Below are positions 42,201-51,377 of a stretch of DNA of 64,000 nt, piece by piece. The position numbers and the translations under genes were made by a program. Positions within the stretch are counted from its first letter, which is position 1; the number at the start of each line of letters is the position of its first letter. The notes below the pieces were generated by a model. The model was not told where the DNA came from, ran no database searches, and saw only the letters and a program-made list of their open reading frames with translations. Source of the DNA: VRUG01 sp965372745 (GTDB lineage Bacteria; Planctomycetota; Phycisphaerae; Sedimentisphaerales; Anaerobacaceae); assembly GCA_965372745.1 (NCBI GenBank), contig CBDVDM010000002.1:1-64000 (forward strand), given 5' to 3'.

Positions 42201-42824
42201 ATGTTAATCGTTAAAGTTAAAATTTGTGGAATTACAAATTACGAAGACGCTGTCGCAGCTGTAAATATGGGCGCAGACCTGATAGGTTTTAATTTCTACC
42301 GGAAGAGTCCCCGGTACATACCGCCTGAAAAGGCAACCCTGATAATAGACAGGCTGCCGGCATTTATAAATATAGCCGGTGTGTTTGTGAATGCGTCTTT
42401 TGAACAGATACGGGAGATAATGGAGACCTGCCAGTTAAACTGGATTCAACTGCACGGCGACGAGAGTCCGGAGTTTTGCGAATCTTTTTTATCACTTACT
42501 GTAAAGACGATGAAGGCGCTGCGTGTTAAGGATAAAACTGACATTGAGCGGGCGGACGAATATTATACGGATGCAATTTTATTAGACGCCTTTGAAAAAG
42601 GAAAGTACGGAGGCACGGGAAAGACATTTGACTGGAACATTGTTGGCCATATAAGCAAGAGGATTTTTCTTGCAGGCGGGATAAATCCTGACAATGTCAC
42701 ACAGGCGATAGCGCCGGGCGTTTACGGGATTGACGTTTGCAGCGGTATAGAATCCGAGCCGGGAAAGAAAGACCATAAAAAGATGCAAAAACTTTTCGAT
42801 AACATTCATCATCTGAGAGCTTAG
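42201..42824 (+). CDS. trpF: Phosphoribosylanthranilate isomerase
   Basis: The 207-aa TIM barrel has KICGITNYEDAVAAVNMGAD (catalytic Cys), GFNFYRKSPRYI, GVFVNAS, WIQLHGDESPEFC, LLDAFEKGKYGGTGKTFDW and FLAGGINPDNV. It isomerises phosphoribosylanthranilate to CdRP. It is a stand-alone TrpF, not fused to TrpC, and ends 13 bases before trpB. Confidence 0.95.
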   Translation: MLIVKVKICGITNYEDAVAAVNMGADLIGFNFYRKSPRYIPPEKATLIIDRLPAFINIAGVFVNASFEQIREIMETCQLNWIQLHGDESPEFCESFLSLTVKTMKALRVKDKTDIERADEYYTDAILLDAFEKGKYGGTGKTFDWNIVGHISKRIFLAGGINPDNVTQAIAPGVYGIDVCSGIESEPGKKDHKKMQKLFDNIHHLRA

Positions 42825-42837
42825 AAGGGAAACAGGA

Positions 42838-44016
42838 ATGAAGCATAAAGGCAGATTCGGAGATTACGGCGGCTTCTATGTGCCGGAGGTTTTGATACCG
42901 GTGCTTGAACAACTCGAGGAGGCGTTTTATAAGTTTTACAAGGACAGTCAGTTTGTAACCGACCTTAATAACCTTTACAGATATTACGGCGGCAGGCCGA
43001 CACCGCTTTACTTTGCCAAAAGGTTTAGCGAGTATGTCGGCTTTAAGGTTTATATAAAGCGTGAAGACCTGCTGCACGGCGGTGCTCATAAGGTCAATAA
43101 TACTTTAGGCCAGGGCTTGCTGGCAAAATATATGGGCAAGACAAGAATTATCGCAGAGACCGGTGCCGGCCAGCACGGACTTGCAACGGCTATGATTGGT
43201 GCACTGTTCGGGATGGAGACAAAAATTTTTATGGGTGTCACCGACATCGAGCGTCAAAGCGTTAATGTGCATAAGATGAAACTTTGCGGTGCGAAAGTTA
43301 TCAGTGTTGAATGCGGAACAGGGACATTGAAAGATGCCATTAACGATGCGCTTCGTTACTGGACTGGACATGTTGAAGATACATTTTATTTGTTTGGTTC
43401 AGCTTGCGGGCCTCATCCGTATCCGACGATAGTAAAGCATTTCCAGTTGTGCATCGGCATCGAGGCCAGGCAGCAAAGTCTCGACCAGATTGGCCGGTTG
43501 CCGGATATGGTAGTAGCCTGTGTCGGAGGCGGAAGTAACGCCATCGGAATATTCAGCGCTTTTATTGATGATAAGGATGTAAAGTTAATCGGTGTCGAAG
43601 CCGGTGGCAGGAGTTTGGCTTCCGGAGAACATGCTGCGACATTGGTCGTGGGCAGAGTGGGTATCCTGCATGGTGCAAAGGCATATCTGCTCCAGGATGA
43701 TGAAGGACAAATTACCGAAACCGAATCAGTAAGTGCAGGTCTTGATTATCCTTCGGTCGGGCCTGAGCATTGTTTGTTAAAAGACAGTGGCAGGGCAGAA
43801 TATGTTGCCGCTGAGGACGAGGATGTGCTCGACGCATTTGAACTATTGAGCAAAACCGAGGGAATACTGCCTGCGCTGGAAAGTGCGCATGCGCTTGCGT
43901 ATTTGATACAGCAAAAGGGGAAATTACCGGCAGAGACCGTCGTTGTTGTAAACCTTTCCGGCAGAGGCGATAAGGACGTTGGCATAGTTGAGAAGTTTAG
44001 ACCGGTTAAAGATTGA
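42838..44016 (+). CDS. trpB: Tryptophan synthase beta subunit
   Basis: The 392-aa PLP enzyme has GRFGDYGGFYVPEVLIP, RPTPLYFAKR, KREDLLHGGAHKVNNTLGQG (PLP-lysine), ETGAGQHGLATA, VGGGSNAIGIFSAF and EGILPALESAHALA. It condenses indole with serine. This is the TrpB1 type that partners TrpA, encoded 24 bases downstream. GAAGGG precedes the ATG. Confidence 0.97.
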   Translation: MKHKGRFGDYGGFYVPEVLIPVLEQLEEAFYKFYKDSQFVTDLNNLYRYYGGRPTPLYFAKRFSEYVGFKVYIKREDLLHGGAHKVNNTLGQGLLAKYMGKTRIIAETGAGQHGLATAMIGALFGMETKIFMGVTDIERQSVNVHKMKLCGAKVISVECGTGTLKDAINDALRYWTGHVEDTFYLFGSACGPHPYPTIVKHFQLCIGIEARQQSLDQIGRLPDMVVACVGGGSNAIGIFSAFIDDKDVKLIGVEAGGRSLASGEHAATLVVGRVGILHGAKAYLLQDDEGQITETESVSAGLDYPSVGPEHCLLKDSGRAEYVAAEDEDVLDAFELLSKTEGILPALESAHALAYLIQQKGKLPAETVVVVNLSGRGDKDVGIVEKFRPVKD

Positions 44017-44040
44017 TTAGAAGAGGATAAGGAACAGGTA

Positions 44041-44829
44041 ATGAAGACATATAAGCAGGTTTTTGCAGAGATAGAAGGAACAGCATTGATACCGTTTTTT
44101 GTTATTGGGGATCCGGATTTTGATACGAGTCTGGAGATTATCAAGGCAGCGATAGATGCCGGTGCTGACATCCTCGAGTTGGGCATACCATTTTCAGACC
44201 CGATAGCTGACGGGCCTACAATTCAAAAGGCCGACGTTCGGGCGATGAAAAGCGGAATAACCGTAGCAAAAAGCCTGGACTTTATTAAAAAACTAAAGCA
44301 GCACAGGGACATCCCCATTGGTCTTTTGATGTATTATAACCTTGTATATCAATATGGCACTGAGAAGTTTTTCAGGGATTTTCATAACGCCGGTGTCAAT
44401 AGTGTCTTAATAGCGGATTTGAGTATTGATGACGCTGATGAGATAATTGCCCCTGCCCAGGCCGCCGGCATCGATACCGTCTTTATGGTAACACCGATAA
44501 CCGATGAGCGGAGAATCAGGACAATAGTATCTAAGACGACCGGTTTTATTTATACGGTCTCTTTATTGGGCGTAACTGGCAGCAGGAACCAGCTTTCCGA
44601 ACGTATTGAAGGGCTCGTGAAGAAACTGAAGGAACTTACTGACGTTCCGGTTTGTGTCGGATTTGGAATAAGCAGACCGCAGCATGCGACAGCGGTGGCA
44701 GCAGCGGGAGCTGACGGGGTAATAATCGGCTCTAAAATTGTAAGCCTGATTGAAGAAAATCTTAGTGATAAGCAAAAATGCGTTGAGTCGATATCTGCAT
44801 TTATACGTGAAGTTAAAAAAGCAATTTGA
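44041..44829 (+). CDS. trpA: Tryptophan synthase alpha subunit
   Basis: The 262-aa TIM barrel releases indole from indole-3-glycerol phosphate. It has FFVIGDPDFDTS, ADILELGIPFSDPIADGPTI, LMYYNLVYQYG, SLLGVTGSRNQL and VCVGFGISRPQHA. It is the last gene of the trp operon; the transcript ends at or beyond a GC-rich inverted repeat 10 bases downstream. Confidence 0.97.
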   Translation: MKTYKQVFAEIEGTALIPFFVIGDPDFDTSLEIIKAAIDAGADILELGIPFSDPIADGPTIQKADVRAMKSGITVAKSLDFIKKLKQHRDIPIGLLMYYNLVYQYGTEKFFRDFHNAGVNSVLIADLSIDDADEIIAPAQAAGIDTVFMVTPITDERRIRTIVSKTTGFIYTVSLLGVTGSRNQLSERIEGLVKKLKELTDVPVCVGFGISRPQHATAVAAAGADGVIIGSKIVSLIEENLSDKQKCVESISAFIREVKKAI

Positions 44830-44837
44830 GGTATTGT

Positions 44838-44865
44838 CATTCCGCACTTGATGCGGAATCCATAC
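44838..44865. repeat. GTCATTCC-type hairpin repeat
   Basis: GTCATTCCGCACTTGATGCG then GAATCCAT contains the perfect inverted repeat ATTCCGCA/TGCGGAAT. It is the common mobile hairpin repeat also seen at 59245-59275, and may serve as the trp operon terminator or a processing site. Confidence 0.7.
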
Positions 44866-44921
44866 TTTCGGTAAACTGGATTCCGAAACGACGTCGGGCA
44901 ATTAACAACAGATTGGCCTGC

Positions 44922-46940
44922 TTAATTGTTCACCATCTGGTATGCTCTGATTAGTTCCGCAACGCTCCATGCCTGTGCAACGCATCCTCTTGGCAGGTGT
45001 GGTGCATCACCATCGAAGATTTCAGAGACAGACCCCAGACAGCTTTCATGGCAGAAATGCAGGAGTAATGGTTCGATGAATTCAGCAGCCTGTTTTTTGG
45101 TTTTTCTGTTGGAGCCGTGAACTTTTAAAAAGCTTTCAACGAACGCTCCAATCAGAAACGCCCAGACGGTTCCCTGATGATATGCCTGGTCACGCTGTTG
45201 CTGCGGGCCTGTATATATACCCTTGTAATTATCATCGCAGGTATTTAAAGAGCGCAACCCGTAAGGAGTAAGTAACTTGCTCTGGACAATATCCACAACA
45301 GCTTTTTGCTGTTCGCCCGACAATGGTGAGAATGGCAATGAGACAGCGAAGATTTGATTTGGGCGAAGGCTTGAATTGACGTCACTCTCTGGAGAAATGC
45401 AGTCGTTTAAATAGCCTTTTTCTTCATTCCAGAACACCCTGCTGAAACTATTTTTTACCTTATCAGCCATATCGTGATAGTGTTCAGCAACGGTTATGTC
45501 GCGGTCGGTATAGAACTGTGCAACGAGACAGAGAGCGTTATACCAGAGAGCGTTAATTTCGACTGCCTTTCCATGTCTTGGCGTGAAGACAACACCATCA
45601 CATTTAGCGTCCATCCATGTCAGTTGAGTTTCTTCGTTGCCTGCGGTAATAAGACCGTCGATGTCAGCGTGAGTACCGAAGCGGGTCCCTTTGTGGTATG
45701 AGTCTATTATCCATCGGATTGTTGGGAGAAGTTTTTGTGTAAAAGTTGTGCTGTCGCCGGTGGCGTCGAGATATTGAAAAGCTGCATTTATAAACCACAA
45801 TGACGCATCGATACTGTTAAAGTAAACAGTATTGCTGCGGTCATCGAAACGGTTTGGAATCATTCCGTCGTCAACAACCCGGGCAAAAGTGGCCAGAACT
45901 GATTTTGCTTCATCGAATCTTCCGGTTGAGACAAGCAGACCCGGCAATGCTATAAAGGCGTCTCTTCCCCAGTCGGCAAACCATGGAAACCCCGCCAGCA
46001 CGGTGGTTCTGCAGCTGATGTCAGTCTTGCGTTTTGTAACGAACTGGTCAGCGGCAACACAAAGTTTCCTTAGTTTTTTGTCTTTTGTTTTTGCATCGGC
46101 GATTAAAGTTTTTTGATGGGCTAATAAATCATTCCTTGCAGCTTCGAGATTGAATTCTGCTCGTCCGAAGTCAGGTTCATATCGTTTTGAAAGATGTGCC
46201 CACAAAACAATCTGAGTTGAAGAACTTATGCAGCATTTGAAAAAACCCGGTGTCCAGAGGTCTTCGTTAAAATCCTGTCCGCGTTGTTTGTCGTGGCGGT
46301 ATAAAAAATTGAACCACCATTGCGGGTCTTCTTCTATATGCATGTCAGGCGATTTTAGAAACAGCTCACAGCTTTCCGGTATGTCATGGCGAACAAGCAG
46401 ACCCTCATCTAATGGACTTGCGCACAGCGGCGCATAGGATTTCTGGAGCGAATGAAAGTCACGAAGGCTGACAAAAGGCCTGACAACAAATTCGACAGGT
46501 GATTTGACATGTGTAAAATCGTATACCAAAGCAACAGTGTCAGAATTTAATAGAAGATAAACAGATTTGGTCAGTTCGACAGAACCAATATGGTAATCAA
46601 AATGCACACCAATGTCACGACGGAATCGTTTTACATGGGTAAAGCCCTGAGGTGTAAACTTTTCATTAAACTCAAAAGTAGCCAGGTCATAGACTTTATC
46701 ATTGGCAACTACCATCTCAAGGCAGTTTGGCAGCCCAAGCACCCTGTTTACCGGAGGGTTTAACGAACCGATAAGCAGGCCGTGATACCTTCTCGTGTTA
46801 CAGCCGATGATAGTTGATGATGCGTAGCTGCCTCGTTTGTTGGTTAGAAGCCATTCTTTGCTTAAACAATCCTCAAGATTTCTATCAGCGGTTGATAAAG
46901 AGGTGATTTCAAGGCCGTTGGTTTTTTGTAAGGTTAGCAC
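44922..46940 (-). CDS. Glycogen debranching enzyme (amylo-alpha-1,6-glucosidase, GH133)
   Basis: The 672-aa enzyme has an N-terminal glycogen-binding-like domain (EWLLTNKRGSYASSTIIGCN, RRYHGLLIGS) and an (alpha/alpha)6-barrel with GFPWFADWGRDAFIALPGLL, IPNRFDD, YFNSIDASLWFI, TWMDAKCDG, GKAVEINALWYNAL and RDQAYHQGTVWAFLIG, the hallmarks of archaeal-type GH133 debranching enzymes. It is the last gene of a three-gene minus-strand operon for storage polysaccharide. The start is GTG with GGAG 10 bases upstream. Confidence 0.93.
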   Translation of the reverse strand: MLTLQKTNGLEITSLSTADRNLEDCLSKEWLLTNKRGSYASSTIIGCNTRRYHGLLIGSLNPPVNRVLGLPNCLEMVVANDKVYDLATFEFNEKFTPQGFTHVKRFRRDIGVHFDYHIGSVELTKSVYLLLNSDTVALVYDFTHVKSPVEFVVRPFVSLRDFHSLQKSYAPLCASPLDEGLLVRHDIPESCELFLKSPDMHIEEDPQWWFNFLYRHDKQRGQDFNEDLWTPGFFKCCISSSTQIVLWAHLSKRYEPDFGRAEFNLEAARNDLLAHQKTLIADAKTKDKKLRKLCVAADQFVTKRKTDISCRTTVLAGFPWFADWGRDAFIALPGLLVSTGRFDEAKSVLATFARVVDDGMIPNRFDDRSNTVYFNSIDASLWFINAAFQYLDATGDSTTFTQKLLPTIRWIIDSYHKGTRFGTHADIDGLITAGNEETQLTWMDAKCDGVVFTPRHGKAVEINALWYNALCLVAQFYTDRDITVAEHYHDMADKVKNSFSRVFWNEEKGYLNDCISPESDVNSSLRPNQIFAVSLPFSPLSGEQQKAVVDIVQSKLLTPYGLRSLNTCDDNYKGIYTGPQQQRDQAYHQGTVWAFLIGAFVESFLKVHGSNRKTKKQAAEFIEPLLLHFCHESCLGSVSEIFDGDAPHLPRGCVAQAWSVAELIRAYQMVNN

Positions 46941-47000
46941 AGTGGTTTACTCCATTAAAACAAAGAAGCGGTCCTTCAAACAACAAAATACAACTCAAAT

Positions 47001-48245
47001 CTAACCTGCGACTTGTGTCAGGAGATTTGATATTTTAGTCTGCGCAATTTCACTAATCTCGGTTTCCAGCTTTTTACAACGTTCATTAAGATTGCCTAAA
47101 ACGTTCATAAAATTGATATACGAATCGTAAGGCGAGTTGTAAGGATTAAAATATTTATGCACATCACCATCGGCAAAATACTTCGTGCACATGTAGTAAA
47201 AATGGTCAGAGGTCTGTAATTTGCGCCAGTCATTAATCAGTTTTTCATCGCCGACTCTCTTGATTTTTCTTTCAATGCGGTAAATTTCATGCAGGGCATT
47301 TGACTGCATTGCATTTCCGAGCCAGGCCGAGAGGTCTCTTTCGGTATCCGCCCAGCTTATCAGGTGTGGTACGTCAACTGTACCGACGGCGTCATAAGTT
47401 TCTGCTACTTCACTCGGTGTTTTGAAATCATTGTCAGGATGATTTAAGACTTCGCCCGGCAGGTGCCTGATAAAGTTGAAAATTCCGGTATCTTCCCACT
47501 GATGCTCACCAAGTGTCTCATAATCCATAAACAGATTAACCACGTGACCGTTTCCGTTGACATCGCTTACCCAGCGGGCGAATTTGTCAGCGGTCAACGG
47601 CCATTCCGTCCAGCCGCGGTTTGAGAATCTGAATGCGATGTCATCGCTTAGTGAATAATTTTTAAGCAGCAGCTTTAATTTGCTGCATCCGTGAGGTTTA
47701 TAGACAAAATTCGGACTTCTATAGCCTAAAATATGGTCGGCGCCCTCGGAAATTATACCATCGAATCTGCCCATGGATTCGACGAGATTTGCCAGTTCAT
47801 TGTTGTAAATCAATTCGGTATTTCTGAAAATTTTCGGCTTTTGTCCGAAGAGCTGTTCGATTGTTTCTGAATGTTTATTTACCTGCTCGACGAATTCGTC
47901 ATGTGAATATAAAAAGCTTAAGCTGTGATAGTAAGTTTCAGCCAAGAACTCGACACAGCCTGTTCGTGCCAGTGCGTCAAAGGTGCTTAAAACTTCCGGC
48001 GCATAAAGCTTAAGCTGTTCGAGAAGTATTCCGGTTATGCTGTAGGAAATCTTGAATCTGCCGTCGAATCTGTCAATCAGTTCCAGCAGCAGACGGTTCG
48101 CAGGCAGGTAGCATTTACCCGCTACTTTTTTGCAGATTTCAGCATTTTTGTAATCGTCGAAATAATGTTCGTTATTGTCAAATACTGTGTAGTGCCTTAA
48201 GCGGTTAGGCTGATGCACCTGAAAATAAAAACACACTGAAGCCAT
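47001..48245 (-). CDS. GH57 family alpha-amylase/glucanotransferase-like protein
   Basis: The 414-aa protein begins with the GH57 motif YFQVHQPNRLR and contains ISYSITGILLEQL, a catalytic-region candidate CVEFLAETYYHSLSFL, IFRNTELIYNN, HILGYRSPNFVY and LFMDYETLGEHQW. GH57 enzymes cleave or rearrange alpha-1,4-glucans. Its position between a glycosyltransferase and a debranching enzyme points to glycogen remodelling. Confidence 0.9.
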   Translation of the reverse strand: MASVCFYFQVHQPNRLRHYTVFDNNEHYFDDYKNAEICKKVAGKCYLPANRLLLELIDRFDGRFKISYSITGILLEQLKLYAPEVLSTFDALARTGCVEFLAETYYHSLSFLYSHDEFVEQVNKHSETIEQLFGQKPKIFRNTELIYNNELANLVESMGRFDGIISEGADHILGYRSPNFVYKPHGCSKLKLLLKNYSLSDDIAFRFSNRGWTEWPLTADKFARWVSDVNGNGHVVNLFMDYETLGEHQWEDTGIFNFIRHLPGEVLNHPDNDFKTPSEVAETYDAVGTVDVPHLISWADTERDLSAWLGNAMQSNALHEIYRIERKIKRVGDEKLINDWRKLQTSDHFYYMCTKYFADGDVHKYFNPYNSPYDSYINFMNVLGNLNERCKKLETEISEIAQTKISNLLTQVAG

Positions 48246-48305
48246 ATTTTTTGTCTCGAATCCTTTTAAAGTTAGTATTGACTGTCCTGCATTCTGACAG
48301 GATTA

Positions 48306-49589
48306 TTAAACCGTGACCGGAAATTGCTCATAGACTCTCATACATTTTTCGGCGGAGTCTTTCCATTTCAGTTTTCGTACCTCATAGTTACCATGATTTT
48401 GCAGTGTTATTTTGAGAGGGGGATATTTCAGCACTGCGATAATCTTATTGGCCATTTCGTTGATATCCCAGAAGTCGACTTTAAGGGCATGAGTTAAGAC
48501 CTCCGAGACGCCGCTTTGTTTACTTATTATGACGGGAACATCATTGTCCAACGCTTCGAGCGGGACCAGACCAAATGGTTCTGAGACCGAGGGCATAACG
48601 AAAAGGTCTGCCATTTTGTATATCTTTTGCACATCTTCGCCCCGCAAAAAGCCTGTAAAGAACACTTTATTCCCGATACCGAGTTCGGCAGCCATCTCTA
48701 CTGCTTTGTGCATCAAGTCTCCGGAGCCTGCCATAACGAATTTGACGTCGTCCATAACTTCGAGGACTTTTTTAGCAGCCTGTAAAAAATACTCAGGCCC
48801 TTTTTGCATTGTGATTCGGCCAAGGAACAGGACGATTTTCTCATTGTCTTCGATTTCAACCTCACTCATATCCCATGTACCGTTTCGTTCGACACCGTTA
48901 TGAACGACTTCAACTTTATCTCCGCTGATACCATATTTGCTTATGATGATATTTTTTGTCAGACAGCTCACAGCAAGAATCTTGTCGGCCTGTTCCATAC
49001 CGGCCTTTTCGATATCATATATCATCTGGTTCACATTCTCGCCGCTGCGGTCGAATTCAGTGGAATGAACGTGTACAACCAGTGGTTTACCGGTTATTTG
49101 AGCAGCTTTGATAGCAGCAGGAAATGTCATCCAGTCGTGTGCGTGGATAATATCGTATTGCTCCTGGCTGGCTAATTCAGCGGCAATTCCTGCGTAGCGG
49201 TGAACCTCAGAATACATATCGCCGCTATAATCGATTTCTCCGATGGCTTGTCCGGCAAATCCAGGATTGTCAAGGCTGTGTTTTTGCATCAGGTAATTTT
49301 CCATTTGACGCTGGTAGGATGTTGGTGTTGAATAAGGTTGCATAAGTGAGTTGACAGCCATGAATGTAACGTTTTTGAGCTCATTGATCTTGAAACACGC
49401 CGAAGATGTCAGTGAACCTGGGTTCATAAGCTTAACGTGGGTAGCATATTCCTGGTTAACCATTTTTGGCAGAACGAAAGTGACCTTTATGCCAATCTTG
49501 TCCATCGCTTTTGTCAGCCCGTAACAAGCGGTACCAAGCCCACCGCTAATGAACGGCGGAAATTCCCAGCCTAACATAAAGACTTTCAT
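48306..49589 (-). CDS. Glycosyltransferase (GT4/glycogen synthase-like)
   Basis: The 427-aa GT-B protein begins MKVFMLGWEFPPFISGGLGT (the nucleotide-sugar loop of glycogen-synthase-like GTs) and has IHAHDWMTFPAAI, HVHSTEFDRSG, VHNGVERNG, FLGRITMQKGPEYFL and MPSVSEPFGLVPLEALDNDVPVI (donor-sugar EX7E). The donor is probably ADP- or UDP-glucose. It leads the GT/GH57/GH133 operon. ATG 49589 follows AGGTG at 7 bases; the ATG at 49625 adds a non-family 12 residues. Confidence 0.92.
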   Translation of the reverse strand: MKVFMLGWEFPPFISGGLGTACYGLTKAMDKIGIKVTFVLPKMVNQEYATHVKLMNPGSLTSSACFKINELKNVTFMAVNSLMQPYSTPTSYQRQMENYLMQKHSLDNPGFAGQAIGEIDYSGDMYSEVHRYAGIAAELASQEQYDIIHAHDWMTFPAAIKAAQITGKPLVVHVHSTEFDRSGENVNQMIYDIEKAGMEQADKILAVSCLTKNIIISKYGISGDKVEVVHNGVERNGTWDMSEVEIEDNEKIVLFLGRITMQKGPEYFLQAAKKVLEVMDDVKFVMAGSGDLMHKAVEMAAELGIGNKVFFTGFLRGEDVQKIYKMADLFVMPSVSEPFGLVPLEALDNDVPVIISKQSGVSEVLTHALKVDFWDINEMANKIIAVLKYPPLKITLQNHGNYEVRKLKWKDSAEKCMRVYEQFPVTV

Positions 49590-50146
49590 ATTACATTCAC
49601 CTGGATGTCCCTTCAAAATGCTCATGAAATATGGACTTATGTGCAGTTCCCCCCAAAAACTAACCTTTACAAAAGTCTCACCTCCAAAAGTTGCTTTTTA
49701 CCAGCAGGAGTTTATTCGGCAATAAAATTCGACAGCCTTAATTGTCGAGTTGGCAAAAATGGTTAAATAAACTGTTTATACACGGAATCTTACAATATAA
49801 ATCGGATTTTTATAGTGACTAAGTCCAGCAATTTTTCCGAAAAATGGGAATTATGATACTGAAAACAAAGATTTTACAGGTCTTTGTCGTCATGGATATG
49901 AAAAGGGAGTTGCTTTATGTGACTTTAGGGCGATTTTGCCAAATATTTTGTGTTAAAATGAGTAAAGTCAGATAATACCAAGTCAAGTTAATTCTTGCGC
50001 GGTATCCCAACAGAGCCCAAGCGCTAGAAGGGTATATTTAATGTCATCCAGGAGGCTTCTCCCTGTTTAGCCTAGTCATCGAGATGACTGGGTTTGTTCC
50101 AGCGGACTGAAGGCCTCGCAATGGCTAAAAGGCACGTTTTGAAAGT
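49590..50146. other. Intergenic region with structured sequence, candidate ncRNA on plus strand
   Basis: No coding gene is supported. TTGTGT (49948-49953) and GATAAT (49971-49976), with a 17-base spacer, could start a plus-strand RNA near 49983. Downstream, TTTAGCC (50066-50072) pairs with GGCTAAA (50123-50129), enclosing the perfect hairpin AGTCAT-CGAG-ATGACT (50074-50089). It matches no RNA family I know (not tmRNA, RNase P, SRP or 6S by eye). See findings. Confidence 0.3.
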
Positions 50147-50181
50147 GAAAAAGCCGCTCCATCGTCAAAAATGGAACGGCT
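50147..50181 (-). terminator. Terminator of the histone-like gene
   Basis: On the minus strand AGCCGTTCCAT pairs with ATGGAGCGGCT (eleven pairs, one G-U) around an eight-base loop and is followed by TTTTT. The plus-strand version has a C-A mismatch and no T-run, so this works for the minus-strand histone gene. Confidence 0.8.
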
Positions 50182-50250
50182 CTAATTGCTATAAAGCTCG
50201 CACAATCATAAATTCCCACCCGCAAATGGTGGTATTTCCCACCAGTTCTG

Positions 50251-50436
50251 TTACAAATCCTGGGGCTTGACGGTACTTCGGCGATTGGCCTTTGTGCGGA
50301 CGATGGCGCAATCAAGCATGTCGTAGATCTTGTTACTTAATGCGACCAGGGCATCAGATGAAGTCATCATCTTTTTGCTCTTGACATAGGCCTTCACTTT
50401 ACTTGCTACAACTAATGACTCTTTTTTCTTTGCCAT
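50251..50436 (-). CDS. Bacterial histone-fold protein
   Basis: This 61-aa protein reads MAKKKESLVVASKVKAYVKS at the start, then MMTSSDALVALSNKIYDML and AIVRTKANRRSTVKPQDL. The helix-loop-helix-loop pattern with a terminal R-x-TVKPxDL matches the histone fold of archaeal histones (R/K-TI-K-x-D) and the short bacterial histones known from Bdellovibrio and Leptospira. It ends after the start of helix 3, so it is an alpha3-truncated form. A near-perfect AAGGAGGT lies 7 bases before the ATG and a strong terminator follows: a monocistronic, probably abundant DNA-binding protein. Histone identity is inferred from pattern, not search. Confidence 0.75.
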   Translation of the reverse strand: MAKKKESLVVASKVKAYVKSKKMMTSSDALVALSNKIYDMLDCAIVRTKANRRSTVKPQDL

Positions 50437-50990
50437 TACGCAAACCTCCTTGAAAAAAAATGAAGTTCTATTAGTCCGGTATAATTCCTTAATTCCGGCA
50501 CGTTAGTTAATGAGTCTAATACAGCAAGCAAACCGGATTTGCAACAAAAAAATACCGTAAATGCTAAATTTTTATAGTTATACCACTGTTTGGCAAAAAT
50601 GAAGTTTTTTAAAACCCGATAATCAGCTTGTCATTTTCTCAAAAGTAAGTACACCTTAACTTTCGCAGTTTTTTCAGCCCAATTTTCATTCAACAGGGCC
50701 TGTTAGGCGAAAATGGACTTTTATATGATTTCGATAAATGTTTCGCTAACGTATAAAATTATCAGTTCCAGCTCCAAAGGCCATGTTCTAACTTTACGTA
50801 TAAACAATACACAAGAAAAAGTGCGAAATCGCACTATAAATTTTCGTAAATTTTGCTGATTTTTAATTATTGAGACCGGTCATCTTGTCGACAACGTCAT
50901 AGGTGTATTTATGGCCGATAGAGCGTATCTATAACCGATAAATTTCGAGACAGTTTTCGGGTATAACAGGGTTTGATAGGGAGAAAGGAA
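50437..50990. other. A/T-rich intergenic region between divergent genes
   Basis: No gene is seen in ~550 bases. It must contain the promoters of the histone gene (minus) and the DUF2007 gene (plus), but no convincing -35/-10 pair could be chosen. Notable symmetric elements are AGTGCG-AAAT-CGCACT (50820-50835) and the palindrome TTGTCGACAA (50885-50894), possible operators for the plus-strand gene. Confidence 0.4.
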
Positions 50991-51311
50991 ATGGCGGAAG
51001 AATATAAAAGGATGCCAAAAACGAAAGTAGGCGAGATGGTCATCGTCACTTTTACCGAGGATATGGAACAGGCAAGGGAATATGAAGCACTTTTGAAGAA
51101 TAATGACATCCCCGCAATGGTTAAGGAACATAAAGGCCAGCCGGATGGTCATAATGAGATTGCGATACTGGTACCCGAAGAGTACCTCGACGAGGCACAT
51201 GTGGTTATAGAAGAGTCACAGGACGCCTATGATGATCATTATGACTTTGACCTCGAAGACGATGACAAAGACGATATGTTTGGTAGTATCAATTTCGATG
51301 ACGACTTTTAA
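50991..51311 (+). CDS. DUF2007-like protein with acidic tail
   Basis: This 106-aa protein has a small alpha/beta domain (VIVTFTEDMEQAREYEALLK, NNDIPAMVKEH, IAILVPEEYLDEAHVVIEE) matching the DUF2007 putative signal-transducing family. The tail is extremely acidic (about half Asp/Glu, HYDFDLEDDDKDDMFGS), which may mediate binding to basic partners; the next gene encodes a strongly Arg-rich protein. GAGAAAGGA precedes ATG 50991. Confidence 0.75.
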   Translation: MAEEYKRMPKTKVGEMVIVTFTEDMEQAREYEALLKNNDIPAMVKEHKGQPDGHNEIAILVPEEYLDEAHVVIEESQDAYDDHYDFDLEDDDKDDMFGSINFDDDF

Positions 51312-51377
51312 CCGGTTCGATATTCAAAATTGAATCTGATATTTAGTGGCAATTACAGGGCATGCGAAAGGCAAGAA

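Noticed and set aside
49590..50146. 6S, tmRNA, RNase P or SRP RNA in the long spacer
   Set aside because: None of the conserved sequence blocks of these RNAs are present; only a generic structured region remains.
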